A stretch of DNA of 64,000 nucleotides, taken from contig CM072511.1 of NCBI GenBank assembly GCA_036898135.1, forward strand, positions 75,023,990 through 75,087,989, in the 5' to 3' direction. This document shows positions 35,986 through 45,223 of the stretch, piece by piece (the stretch's first letter is position 1; each line of letters opens with the position of its first letter). The position numbers and the translations under genes were made by a program. The notes under the pieces were generated by a model that made no database searches, was not told the origin of the DNA, and was given only the letters and a program-made list of their open reading frames with translations. This DNA is from Oncomelania hupensis. Taxonomy: Eukaryota; Mollusca; Gastropoda; Littorinimorpha; Pomatiopsidae.

Positions 35986-36364
35986 ACTAATCGTAATGTA
36001 TATTTTACACAGTTATTTGATGAAACATTTTCAATTAAATAAACCAACTATTACACTTCAGTCCAAAATATATTTTGTACATAACCAAATATTAACTGCA
36101 TCACAACATTACTTGATAGAGCTTTTTCTCGGCTCTTCTATTAGGTCAGCTATGTAGAGTCACTGGAATTATTATGTTGAACTTCAGTAGCTACTGGACT
36201 GACCAGAAGGCAATTAACCACTTTAGCCATTGGTCAGTCTTGCAAGAACTATATCTGATACACTATTCACAAAAAATGTATGGCTATGTGGACGAAGCAT
36301 TCAGTCACATGCTAATTGTTCTCAGTCTTAGTCAGTAGAAGTGCAAACCAAGTATTGTGTCTCA
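35986..36364. other. Unannotated stretch
   Basis: AT-rich DNA without a recognisable gene, RNA or repeat. It lies 3' of the SLC25A46 stop, so it could include distal 3' UTR or flank. I saw no convincing polyadenylation signal on the minus strand. Confidence 0.4.
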
Positions 36365-36900
36365 CTAGCCCTAAGGCCACTGAAGAAGCTCCAAGACTAA
36401 AAACTAGAAGCCTATAATTACTCACATGCTTCTAATGGAACACAATATTCTACATGAAAATGAGTGCCCAGAAAAACTAAAACAGTGGCATTAAAATGCA
36501 TAGTACTAATGTTGTTCTTGCGATAATCTTGACCTTGACCTCACATCAAAGAAACACCAATGTAAGATCAAATAAACTAAAGCTAAAGTTGTATTATTCT
36601 CCCTCCCCTGCCCCTCCATCAAGATGACCTTCAATGACCTTGACCTTCATGCGACATGCTCATGTATGATCAAATAACCCAAAGTGGGAACACTTCAGAG
36701 TATCTATATGTGCTGACCTTGGACAGCTTGTCCCTTTACCTACTATCTTAGAATATATTATGCTTGTCCATGATCAAGTGTAGAAAATAAAGCGAAATGT
36801 GTGAAAAATTTCTAACATTCTTGGACATGTGACCTTGATGTGAGATCTCAGAATAACAAGCTTGGTTAGCTTCCAAGCAATTAATAATATAAAAGTTTTC
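36365..36900. repeat. Interspersed family C, copy 2, with TGACCTTGACC motifs
   Basis: The head blocks match 28,085-28,270. The tail carries repeated TGACCTTGACCT-type half-sites near 36,530-36,545, 36,637-36,652, 36,715 and 36,830. The same motif recurs in the copies at 37,236, 41,701-42,190 and 55,624. These look like nuclear-receptor half-sites (AGGTCA), but no function is shown. Confidence 0.6.
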
Positions 36901-37011
36901 ATTAGACTACTGAAAGAACAAATGGATTGACATGTTGGAGTTCCTCACTTTGCACTGATATGCAAAAACGTGGAAAACACAGTTGAACAGAATAGCAGCT
37001 GAATAGAAAAA

Positions 37012-37206
37012 TTAGGCAAAAGTGGACACAGTTGTTGAATATGTCGTGTCTGAAACGGGACTATATGAGTGCATTGTTGAACGACGAAGTGCATGCGGTG
37101 TGGCAAACTCTTGAGAGACTTTCTCGAAAAGCAGTTTTGCAGTTTTTAGAATCATGGCATGAACCAAGTACTGCAAAACCAGAGCCCCAAATCCTCGATA
37201 AAATCC
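37012..37206 (-). CDS. SLC25A46: SLC25A46 terminal coding exon
   Basis: On the minus strand an acceptor (TTTTTTTATTGCAG) precedes 37,206. The exon reads GFYRGFGALVLQYLVHA and continues through a KTAKLLFEKVSQEF helix to a TAA stop at 37,014-37,012, giving 64 codons. GFY-GFGA--(L/I)QY--HA is the end of the last carrier repeat in SLC25A46, an unusual SLC25 member of the mitochondrial outer membrane that acts in mitochondrial dynamics and lipid handling and is not a known transporter. The tail after the last helix (ATPHALRRSTMHSY..., about 28 residues) is Ser/Thr-rich and seems longer than in vertebrates. It joins in phase 0 to the exon at 40,173-40,289. Recognition rests on the combined three-exon match. 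Confidence 0.88.
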   Translation of the reverse strand, partial: GFYRGFGALVLQYLVHAMILKTAKLLFEKVSQEFATPHALRRSTMHSYSPVSDTTYSTTVSTFA

Positions 37207-37235
37207 CTGCAATAAAAAAAACAACATATAAATAC

Positions 37236-37345
37236 TAGAAGGGCAAAGCCTATACGACACATCCAGTAAAGTAAAAATATAAAATTAGTATGTTATATAT
37301 CTAGAACAATGATTTTAATATTACATTGACCTTGAGATGATTGAA
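37236..37345. repeat. Interspersed family C fragment
   Basis: ACTAGAAGGGCAAAGCC is followed about 80 bp later by ATTGACCTTGAGATGA, as in the other copies. It lies about 30 bp upstream of the exon acceptor in SLC25A46 transcript sense, so the repeat sits close to the splice region. Confidence 0.55.
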
Positions 37346-37390
37346 GATCCTGCATAATAACACAATATAAATGAAAATAGATGGTCAATG

Positions 37391-37990
37391 TTTATAAGGT
37401 CCAGCGGACTGCTGAGCCAAATCAGGACCACACAAAAGTATTCCAAATCAAATTAAACCACTAAAATTAAAATATGGTTAAAAAAAATGTAAACAAAACT
37501 GACTTAAGTAATGAAATCCAAAAATACCACACAAACAAGATGACATGATCTATATATGTGATAAAGCAAACTAACATGTAACAATGTAAAGAGGTTTTGA
37601 CCATTGCAAATTTAAAAATCTCATTAACAGGTATCAAACCAAAATATCTTTCTCTTTCATCAATCAGGTCAGCACATTCAGAAATAAAATGGTGAACAGA
37701 AAAGGCTGTCCCATGCAAAGCACCACAGTGGTGCTTCTCCTTTCAAAAGGAAATTATGGGTGACATAAGTATACCCAATATGAAGGCTAGCCAAAACAGT
37801 TTCTTCTAAGACCGAATTATCGAATTAAATCAATAACAAATAATTTCAAATTCTTCTAGATTTGTCTGCTTCTTTGCTTAACTTTGCATCCACTCGCAAA
37901 TTTAAGCAAAGAAGCAGACAAATCTGGAAGAATTTGAAATTATTTGTTATTGATTTAATTAGATAATTCGGTCTGCCAGAGCCATTTACA
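37391..37990 (-). pseudogene. I-clade LINE 3' fragment
   Basis: On the minus strand the frame at 37,467-37,718 (FSVHHFISECADLIDERER) matches the C-terminal region after RNase H of the I-clade LINE at 57,658-58,395 (FSVRHFMFECADLVDERER). The 3' end is the complement of GGTCCAGCGGACTGC at 37,399, the same terminal core as at 57,518. It is 5'-truncated and rearranged by an internal inverted duplication (37,810-37,973). Confidence 0.8.
37810..37973. repeat. Long inverted repeat (about 71-bp arms)
   Basis: 37,810-37,880 is nearly the perfect reverse complement of 37,903-37,973, with a 22-bp spacer. The right arm is in normal LINE order (compare 57,945-58,013), while the left arm is an inserted inverted copy. 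The structure would form a strong hairpin as DNA or RNA. Confidence 0.9.
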
Positions 37991-38634
37991 ATAATGATTG
38001 ATTGATTGATTGATTGTTGCTTTAGGTCCAGCGGACTCTTCCGAGCCAAATCAGGACCGGACAACCCCCGATCTGCATAAAAGATCTGCTGAAACAACCC
38101 TAGTAGGAAAACTGAACGCCCTCCACCGGCCAGTCACTTTACAATAAAGACATCCCACGCAGGGGACGGCTGAGGCTTTAACCCAACTAATCGAACCCCC
38201 GGTTACAAAAACAAAATAGAATACAAACATCATTATAAATTATCAACAAAACACATACATATAAAATGCCTATATTGCTAAATAATAACATCATAGGAAG
38301 CCCTAGTGACCACCCGGCAGAAAGCGTCCAATACTCCCAAGCTGATCCAACAGACCTCATACACAAACAAGTAGTCTTCAGACCTGCCTACCCCCCAAAT
38401 TTTTAGGAGTAACAACTTGGGACAAAAAGCGTAACATTTTGAGAGAAAATTGTAAAAGGCGTATTATCACCGCGATCGATCTATCGGTCTTTAAATTCAT
38501 TATATTTCTACACCAAATAATACTAACAATCTTGCAACATTTGCAATTGATAGTAAATTAAACAGGCAGCAAGACAAGAAAATAGAAAGCAAACAATGAA
38601 TTTACCACACACAAAAAGTAGATAAACTGTCTGA

Positions 38635-38694
<60 letters not shown>

Positions 38695-38943
38695 TTTAAT
38701 GTACATAGTACACTAAAATAAAATAAAAAAAAGCATAATTCAGTTGCAAAAGAAAATAAAAAAGAAAAAATTTTCATAAGGAGGTGTGGACTTAAGCACA
38801 ACAATGAACTAAAAAAAAAAGTAGATAAACTGTCTGAATTTATTATTTCATGTATATGAGTCAGAAAAGCATCATTCAGATGCAAAAGTAAATAGTAATA
38901 TATATATATTTTTTAAAACAACACAAAAAAGTTTTTATATTTT

Positions 38944-39191
38944 TTACTTCTTCAAAGAATTGTAGTAAGCACTCTTAGTCTTAATGCTGCTCAGTTGGTG
39001 ATCACTATATTGATGCTTGTCCAATAACTGAATAAGTGCCTTGACTTCAGCACAAGGAGTGCCTCCACAGTATCCTGCCCCATAGAAGCTCTCTGGGGTG
39101 TGGCATTCTTTCTTACTGTTGAAAACACTCTTTCGCATGGTGCAGATGAATGAGGCTTATTATTTGCTCCATTCATGGCTGGATTTTCCAT
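38944..39191 (-). pseudogene. hAT transposase C-terminal dimerisation region, frameshifted
   Basis: On the minus strand, SSAPCERVFSTVRKNATPQR followed by ASMGQDTVEALLVLKSRH matches the hATC pattern (S/C-ERVFS...R...L-P--VE-L--L) found at the C terminus of hAT transposases. The end of the protein is in another frame (38,944-39,138, ending AYYNSLKK). The N-terminal zinc finger and RNase-H-like catalytic core are absent, so no transposase can be made. Confidence 0.72.
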
Positions 39192-39231
39192 TTATGAAGC
39201 GCAAATCGATTGTAAACAACACAAATCGCCT

Positions 39232-39384
39232 GGTCGTAGTTCAAACGGAAGTTACCGTAGCTTGGACCCGAACAGGTCACGTGACCGTTCTCGACTAATC
39301 ACAGGCCCGGTCGTAGTTCAAACGGAAGTTACCGTAGTTTAGACCCGAACAGGTCACGTGACAGTTCTCGACTAATCACAAGCC
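39232..39384. repeat. 77-bp tandem duplication with CACGTG boxes
   Basis: Two 77-bp copies (39,232-39,308 and 39,309-39,384) begin GGTCGTAGTTCAAACGGAAG. Each contains AGGTCACGTGAC, a palindromic E box. They sit near the 5' side of the minus-strand transposase remnant and could be the element's sub-terminal regulatory repeats (inference). Confidence 0.85.
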
Positions 39385-39745
39385 TTCGTTTTCAGTTCCG
39401 AGTCTAGCGTCTCCTTATAAGGAAGTTTTCGTACAATGTGTAGTTTTTGCGTTCGGAAAAGCGTAGTAAAATTAGGGAAATCGTAAAAATCGTAGTAAGG
39501 GCTGAAAATCGTAACAAAATACGCCTAAATCGTAACGGTAGGCAGGTCTGAGTCTTGTCCAGGAAGAGTTTTCAAGAAAAAAGGTAGGTCATTGATCTAG
39601 CGAAGAAGAAGATAGTATAGCAGAGTGATAGGACAGAGCAGGAATGGGAAAGAGCAAATGAGGAAGACAGCGACAGTGGGAATTTAAAGCACTAAATTTC
39701 CAGAAAGTGGGGATACTATTTATACTGAAACCCCCGGCACTTGTG

Positions 39746-40172
39746 TGTGGAGATCATAGATCATTTTCACCCTCAAATGCGCCTACTCTCATGTTACAAA
39801 GGAGGTAGTTCAGTTGTCTTATCAATGGGTCAAAAAGACTTTTATCTCTGCTCACTGTTTTGTTTACAAAATTGGACAGTTATTTCAGTCTATCTCAGCA
39901 AAGAATCATACGTTATGAATACAAAATATGTTAGCTTCACAAACTAAATTATTGGTATTTTACCTTGATGTTTGAAGTCTGTATAAAGTTTGGATGTTAT
40001 TTTCAGGCATAAATTAGACCATTTTAAGTGACGATGTTAAAAAACAAAAATCACCTTTTGACCTCAGCACATGTATTACTATCATAACATTTTGTTCTAT
40101 GTCTTGAAACTAGAAAACTAAAAATTCCCTCGCACTGTGATGCAGTATCTAATTTAGGTTAAAACAACTTAC
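39746..40172. other. Intronic stretch without a recognised feature
   Basis: Ordinary AT-rich sequence between the family-B copy and the SLC25A46 exon. The open frame at 39,741-39,947 shows no motif. Confidence 0.5.
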
Positions 40173-40289
40173 AGGAAGGCCTTCTTCAGCCATGACACTA
40201 CGGAAGCAGTCAACAAACCCTTCATAGCGGGTTGACACAGGAATGACACCCAGACCTGTATCTGTGTTATCAATGATAGTTCTTGTGCC
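40173..40289 (-). CDS. SLC25A46: SLC25A46 penultimate coding exon
   Basis: On the minus strand an acceptor (TTTTACAG) precedes 40,289 and a consensus donor GTAAGT follows 40,173. The exon is 117 bp, 39 codons, phase 0 at both ends. It reads GTRTIIDNTDTGLGVIP and then RYEGFVDCFRSVMAEEGLP. GTRTIIDNTD is a distinctive SLC25A46 stretch after the third-repeat PLET-HR signature, and YEG--DC------EEG is the matrix-helix region of the carrier fold. It links exon 55,315-55,464 (intron 15,025 bp) to exon 37,012-37,206 (intron 2,966 bp). There are no stops or indels, in contrast to the repeats around it. Confidence 0.93.
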
Positions 40290-40354
40290 CTGTAAAATGA
40301 AAATAAAAATTACAATAATTGGTAATAATTCTTTTGTTCTTCTTCTAATGAATG

Positions 40355-41409
40355 CACAGTAATACTAGGTAGTCAAAAGCCATTTTTAAAAATGATTTCC
40401 TCATCACAAAACTGATATAGATTTAAAGAGCTTTTCATTCTGAACACAGTGGTATATTTTTTTCCCCATAGGACAAATAGGTAAAAAGTTATTAATGTTT
40501 GAAAATGCCGAATGTTGGTGTTTTTTTGGCAACGTTTTGGAATTGAAGAAATTGACAACTTTGGAGTCTCAAAGTGAAGCCAATATTGATACCAGAAAGC
40601 TGATTTTTGACAGGTAACCCCTTCATATGTTATACTCCAAGCCCAATTTTCTTCAGGCCTATCCCATGTAATGTTCAGCCGTTTTGGTGCTTCAAAGTTG
40701 GGAAATCATCAAATTCGCAGTGCGCGCCGGCAAATTATAGGCCTACTGGTGTGCTACTACGCTCAGCACTCGTGTCGCTGAATAGGCCTACGTGTTGGCC
40801 ATGGCCGGAAGAAAACCCGAACACCGTTTGGGTAGACTTTTCTACGGCAAAGCGCTCCGCGATACAGTAATGCACAAATTAATAAATACCCTAGTTTTAT
40901 AAAGGAAAGTCTGCTCTTTATTTCTTGCTAAGTTTTAAACTTCTAGTTAAAATCAAACTTACATCAAAACCGCTTTATCCACTTTGTTCGGCTCGTAACA
41001 AAACGTTTACACACGAGAGCCCACCATACTTATATGTAAATGAAGCTAAGTATCCGAACTTCTCATTGGTTCTTATTTTTAAGCCATCCAATGAAATATC
41101 GCGAAGCGCTTTGAGATTGAAACGACCAACCTCGCAGCAGACGCACTGACATTTTGTTTCAGAGCGGCGTTCAGCGCTCGGATAGAAGCGTATTCAAAAG
41201 CTGTTTTCTCGGAATCTTTCGCATAAACATGCATTAAAAACAACACAGATGTAAAGATAAAGCTTTCAATTTTTATTTGAATACAGCCACTGTTCGTTTT
41301 GATGCAGTTTTACATTAATAATAAGTGTTGAAAGTGAAGTGAAAACTGAGTCAAAACTTCTGAGCGGACAAGAGCCGATGAAGGGCTTGGACTACCTAGT
41401 AATACCGTG
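40355..41409. mobile_element. Putative TIR DNA transposon, about 1.05 kb
   Basis: 40,355-40,381 (CACAGTAATACTAGGTAGTC...) is a near inverted copy of 41,384-41,409 (complement CACGGTATTACTAGGTAGTC...), with about 26-bp termini, two mismatches and an indel. I found no clear target-site duplication. The interior is richer in CpG than its surroundings and has no recognisable transposase. The superfamily is not assigned. It may be two ends of an old element or a chance retention. Confidence 0.5.
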
Positions 41410-41700
41410 AACAGATCCCCAAAAATGATTTTATTAAAATAAGATTTTAAATTTTTTTCATAACTGTATCCACCTTTTTTTTATAATTATCAGCAGAGTT
41501 CAAGATACATCCACACTGAACATGATTCAGTGCCATGGCAAATGTCAAACTGAGGCACAATTTTACTTCTATATTTATATTTTTTGTGTGTATCTGTATA
41601 CATTCATTTATTGAGATTTGATTAAGATTTTGCACTTGTTTCTGTGTTCCAAACATTGAGATAGTGACACAGGGAAAAATGTCTGTGCATGGTTCTTTTA

Positions 41701-42200
41701 TCACAAATTTAATTGCAACTAGAAGGGCAAAGCCCATAATACTCACACGAGGTAACATGCATGAAATTAGGTTTATATTTAAAAGGTTGTCACAAATTTA
41801 ATTGCAACTAGAAGGACAAAGCCCCTATGACTCACATGAAATTAGGTTAATATTTAAAAGGTAAAGGTGTCCCTGTAACCATTCGGGACAAAGGAAAGCA
41901 TTTGGGACCTCCCTTTTCTCTAGGCCAGCAATGAGGGCGGTGCCTCTCTCCCTCGCTGCTTTACCTTCCCTGGTTCTAAACAGATTAAACAGATCCAGGG
42001 AAAAACTGAAACGAAACGTTAGCATTAAAATGCAAAGTAATACTGAATTTGATATTGTGGCGACGACCACTTGCTCAAAATGGACACCCATGCACGATCA
42101 AAAATACTATAGCAAGTATTATGCCAATAAACAGTAACTTTTAAATGACTTTGACCTTCAATGACCTTGACATTTACTTGAACTGATAAGTTGCAGTTGA
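41701..42200. repeat. Interspersed family C, copy 3, with 89-bp tandem duplication
   Basis: TCACAAATTTAATTGCAACT begins at 41,701 and again at 41,790, each time followed by AGAAGGRCAAAGCCC. Downstream come ATTAAAATGCAAAGTAATAC and TGACCTTCAATGACCTTGAC, as in other copies. 41,850-41,975 matches the SINE body at 44,650-44,775 (GGTAAAGG, GGCCAGCA, CGCTGCTTTACCTTCCC), so a second repeat is embedded. Confidence 0.6.
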
Positions 42201-42570
42201 GATGGACTTAGCTCTCAGTTTCTGTGAGTGCTTGAGTCTGGTCACTCTCAGGATGATCGGGCGAGCTATGAGTCGCGTGGTTACTGAGCGGTCAAGGGAC
42301 ACCGGTCAGATGTCCAAGTAGGCTAACTTACATTCTTCCTAGCGTGTTCTGCTTGATGATATCTAGAGGGAATGTCTCAAGGAGGTTAATTTAATTAATA
42401 ATGGCCAACATTCCTTTAGAGATCTGGTAAATTAACATCAAGTTTTGTTCAATACTGTCAGTTTATCTCTAAGCTGAGTTACCACATCTTTGTCGTCAAC
42501 ATTTCTGATATTACAATCACAACAGAAGCACAATTGATGCCTAGAAGATGTGGTATATGTTATGAGGCTA
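42201..42570. other. Intronic stretch without a recognised feature
   Basis: No gene, RNA or shared repeat is visible. It lies within the long SLC25A46 intron, between family C and the tail of the nested RTE-like LINE. Confidence 0.45.
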
Positions 42571-42889
42571 ATAGCCTATCCTATCCTATCCTGTCCTGTA
42601 ACCCGGAGGTCGTAGGGGCACCACAGATGATCATTTAACCAGCATACTCCATCTTTCACTGTTCTTAGCAGCCCTGATGGCTTCGCTCAGTGTCAAACCA
42701 GTCCATTCTCGAATGTTGTCATCCCACCTCTTTTTCGGTCTCCCTCTTCTTCTACCTCCTTGCACTGTGCCTTGCAGAATGGTTTTTGCAAGGCCTGATG
42801 ATCTGGTGACGTGGCCATACCATCGGAGTTTTTGTTTCTTCACCACTGTGAGCAGGTCATCGTGTTGTCCAATGGCTTGTGTCTGTCGG
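42571..42889 (-). pseudogene. Nested RTE-like LINE, 3' end segment
   Basis: The C-terminal region of the LINE ORF is here (KKQKLRWYGHVTRSSGLA, then GRRRGRPKKRWDDNIREWTG, 42,631-42,846). The 3' end carries a (CCTAT)n repeat at 42,575-42,590 (plus strand). The segment stops where an LTR begins at 42,890. It is the 3' end of the LINE whose other parts lie at 43,826-44,426, 44,776-45,223, 49,564-49,657, 54,022-54,305 and 54,948-55,130, though a deletion prevents proof that this part belongs to the same copy. Confidence 0.8.
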
Positions 42890-43825
42890 TGTTACGTTGA
42901 AACGAGAAAGATAGTATGTCTGAAACGCGCACGATAGATCTAATCGTTTCGTTTTGCAAAGTATTCAATAATAGAGTGTATTTACCTTTGATTTGAGTTT
43001 GCATTGTTGTTAGAAGAAGCTTTGTATAACGTTGGTAATTTTCGTTAGTCGATATTATTGGAGAATTCTCTAGTTGCGTGTTTACTGTCGATAGAAATTT
43101 CCCGATAAATGTTGAAGTTCTTGGAATATGTGGAAAGATGTATGACGTAAGTCAGTGATGACGAACTTTATTTTGATTTGTGGTAAAGCGTCATCGGGAA
43201 CATTCTGTGGTCATCTCGAATGAGAGAAAAATTATAAAATGGATGCCCTGTGTGTGGGTGGTGGTTGATAGTGAGTTGGAAAGTAAAAAGTTGAGAGTGG
43301 AAAAGCGATTGTATGCAGCTGTTGATGTGTGTTGAATAAAAGTGGAAAACTTCATACTTCGACTCCAGACTTGTTGATGAGTGAGCAGGCTGCGTGGATA
43401 AACGAATCAGAGTTACACCTTATCAGGACTTCAGCATTGGGGCTGAATCAAATACTGATAGAAAAACGCCAACAACATCGATCGGAGTGTAACATTTTGG
43501 GGGTCAAGCCGCGATTCACGCCATAGCCAAGGGTTCAACTGCTACAACAAGTGAGTCAACGTTACGAGAGGCAGTCATCGAGGGTAGCCGCCAACAAGTT
43601 GCGTCGGGAGGGGCCAACATACTGGGACTACATCCCCGATAGATTGGGGTTGACTGCAAGGGCGTGTAGTCGCTGAAGAGTTGCTTCGTGAGCGAACAAC
43701 AGATTGGGACTACGTGGCTGCCGCAAGACTACGTCGAGGGACAGTCTCTGAGCTAGTATTAGAGAGAGCGACGAGCGGACGTCGCGTCTACTTGAGCACA
43801 AGAGCAAATACATCAACACCAGCAT
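42890..43825 (+). mobile_element. Partial Gypsy-type LTR element (LTR plus leader)
   Basis: 42,890-43,494 is a 605-bp LTR (TGTTACG...GTGTAACA) of the same type as the solo LTR at 54,306. Next to it lies TTTTGGGGGTCAAGC (primer-binding region), then a leader to 43,825 that is about 95% like the leader at 45,906-46,240. The rest of the element and its second LTR are gone, and the sequence jumps into RTE-like LINE at TCCTGTCTTTCC. The LTR differs much more from the 682-bp LTRs than the leader does. Confidence 0.85.
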
Positions 43826-44426
43826 GGTCCTGTCTTTCCAAATGGGCTTCAACCTTGTCAGGGCAGCAGTTGTTTGAGCGATCCTGGAGAGGACTTCCTG
43901 TCGGGAACCATTGTCTGATACAATGGCTCCTAAATATTTGAAGCTATGCACTGTGTTGAGGGATTGGCCTTGGACTTTGATGTCCGTGTTGATGCCATTG
44001 GTGTTGTTGGTCATCATTCTGGTCTTCTCTGCACTTATTTCCATTCCATAGGCTCTGGAGGTGGTGTCAAGCCTCTGTACCAGCTGTTCAAGTTCTTGTT
44101 CCTCTCCAGCCAATCCATCATTGTCATCCGCAAAACGAAGATTGGAGATTGCTTTACCCCCTATGCTGACTGTGCCTTCGTGATCTGCAAGAGCATCTGA
44201 CATGATGCGCTCTAGGAAGATGTTGAAGAGTGTTGGAGAGAGTAGGCATCCTTGACGCACACCGATTGTTGTTCTGAACCAGTTCTCGATGCTGTTTTGG
44301 AGGACTGCACTGGTAGCCTTGTCATACAAGCTTTTGATGACTTCAATAATTTTAGGGCTGATGTTGTACACTCTCATGGTTGCCCACTGAGATGCATGCC
44401 AGACTCGGTCAAACGCCTTTTTGTCG
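43826..44426 (-). pseudogene. Nested RTE-like LINE, RT segment
   Basis: On the minus strand this encodes RT motifs KKAFDRVWHASQ, IGVRQGCLLSPTLFNIFLER and FADDNDGLAG (the catalytic F-x-DD box, here followed by N), then MEISAEKTRMM and FKYLGAIVSDNGS. It belongs to the RT and thumb of an RTE-like (BovB/RTE-X type) LINE. The preceding part of the ORF, between endonuclease and finger domain, is missing and replaced by the SINE at 44,427-44,775. The open frame 43,628-44,533 continues into unrelated sequence at both ends. Confidence 0.85.
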
Positions 44427-44775
44427 GATAGCGCAGTGGTTGGAGCACTCACTACTGTGTTGCAAGTTAAGCACCGTCCAGTGCGGTTAGCACTTGGATG
44501 GGTGACCGCAAAACGTGAAGCGACAAATAACAATGCCCCCAGTTTTTTTTTGGATTGATTGATTGTTGCTTTAGGTCCAGCGGACTCTTCCGAGCCAAAT
44601 CAGGACCGATGCCCCCAGTTGACTCAACTGTGACTGAGTACCTACTCTCTTATGGGTGGGGAAGGTAAAGCAGCGAAGGAGATAGATGGGCATCACCCTC
44701 ATTATGCTGGCCCAAGATAAATGTGATCTCCAACATCACGCTCCCCTACAGCTACAAGGCTATGGGACAACCTTT
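44427..44775 (+). mobile_element. SINE with tRNA-like and 5S rRNA-like parts
   Basis: 44,433-44,455 has a tRNA-like A box (GGATAGCGCAGTGGTTGGAG). 44,463-44,508 resembles the internal promoter half of 5S rRNA: AAGTTAAGCA, then GGTTAGCACTTGGATGGG and TGACCGC, close to the A-box/IE/C-box region of 5S genes. The body continues past a small insertion (44,545-44,608) to the GCTTTACC/TTTACC end near 44,780. A related body lies at 41,850-41,975. It is not a functional 5S gene because only the central part is present. Confidence 0.6.
44545..44608 (-). mobile_element. Ultra-short family-B/LINE 3' tail insertion
   Basis: This 64-bp insert consists only of the shared terminal core (complement of GGTCCAGCGGACTCTTCCGA...) plus an AATCAATCAATCC and A-rich tail. 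It is flanked by ATGCCCCCAGTT at 44,533-44,544 and 44,609-44,620, a perfect 12-bp target-site duplication. It is an extreme 5' truncation product and precisely marks the 3' end of the family. Confidence 0.9.
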
Positions 44776-45223
44776 ACCTTTTTTTTACTCTCTTCAAGTG
44801 GAGCCGGAAAGACATCATCACGAGATTATGGTCACTTCTGATGTCTGCTCCTGGAAAAGTGCGTATGCTGCCAATGTTGATGCTTAATCTGAAGCGTTTA
44901 TTGACCATGATGTAGTCAATCTGGTTGTGATGCTCCCCGCCGGGACTGTGCCATGTCCATCGTCTGGAGTTTTTGTGGAGACCAAGCGTGTTTGCCAGTA
45001 CTTGACTGTTGTATCTGGCAAACTCCAAGAGTCTCAGACCCTGACATTTGTCTCGTTGTTGCAGTGGGGTCCACAGGTGTCTCCCCAGTTGTGGTGCGCA
45101 TCTTGGCCAACCTTAGCATTCCAGTCACCTTGCACTATGACTATGTCCTTCTTCGGCACTTGGTCAAGGACCGCCTGTAGATTTTCATAAAAATCCTCCA
45201 CTTCGCTGTCATCATAGTCTGAT
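44776..45223 (-). pseudogene. Nested RTE-like LINE, endonuclease C-terminal segment
   Basis: On the minus strand: FARYNSQVLANTLGLHKNSR, RWTWHSPGGEHHNQIDYIMV and SDHNLVMMSFRLHLK. These are the C-terminal half of an APE-type endonuclease, with the catalytic IDYI and SDHN motifs intact. The part just before it (VIVQGDWNAKVG type) is in another frame. It continues across the 4.34-kb LTR insertion at 45,224 into 49,564-49,657. Confidence 0.85.

Larger units (their letters stand above)
38379..39550. mobile_element. hAT-superfamily element, internally deleted, 6-bp TSD
   Basis: The terminal inverted repeats are CAGACCTGCCTACC (38,379-38,392) and its complement (39,537-39,550), flanked by AGTCTT on both sides (38,373-38,378 and 39,551-39,556). 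At 1,172 bp it retains only the C-terminal transposase remnant (38,944-39,191, minus) and gained a TTA microsatellite (about 38,637-38,693). A segment of about 30 bp (AGTAGATAAACTGTCTGAAT) occurs twice, near 38,618 and 38,820. A full hAT element would be 2.5-4 kb. Confidence 0.9.
37991..39745 (-). mobile_element. Family-B retroposon, copy 4, split by a hAT element
   Basis: Segments 39,551-39,745 (5' part, with TATAAATAGTATCCCC near 39,721) and 37,991-38,378 (3' part, with the terminal core and a (GATT)n tail at 37,997-38,015) form the longest family-B copy, about 580 bp without the insertion. The hAT element at 38,379-39,550 lies between them with its own target repeat, so family B inserted first. 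Confidence 0.82.

Noticed and set aside
44463..44508. 5S rRNA gene
   Set aside because: Only the central promoter-like part is present; the 5' and 3' helices are missing.
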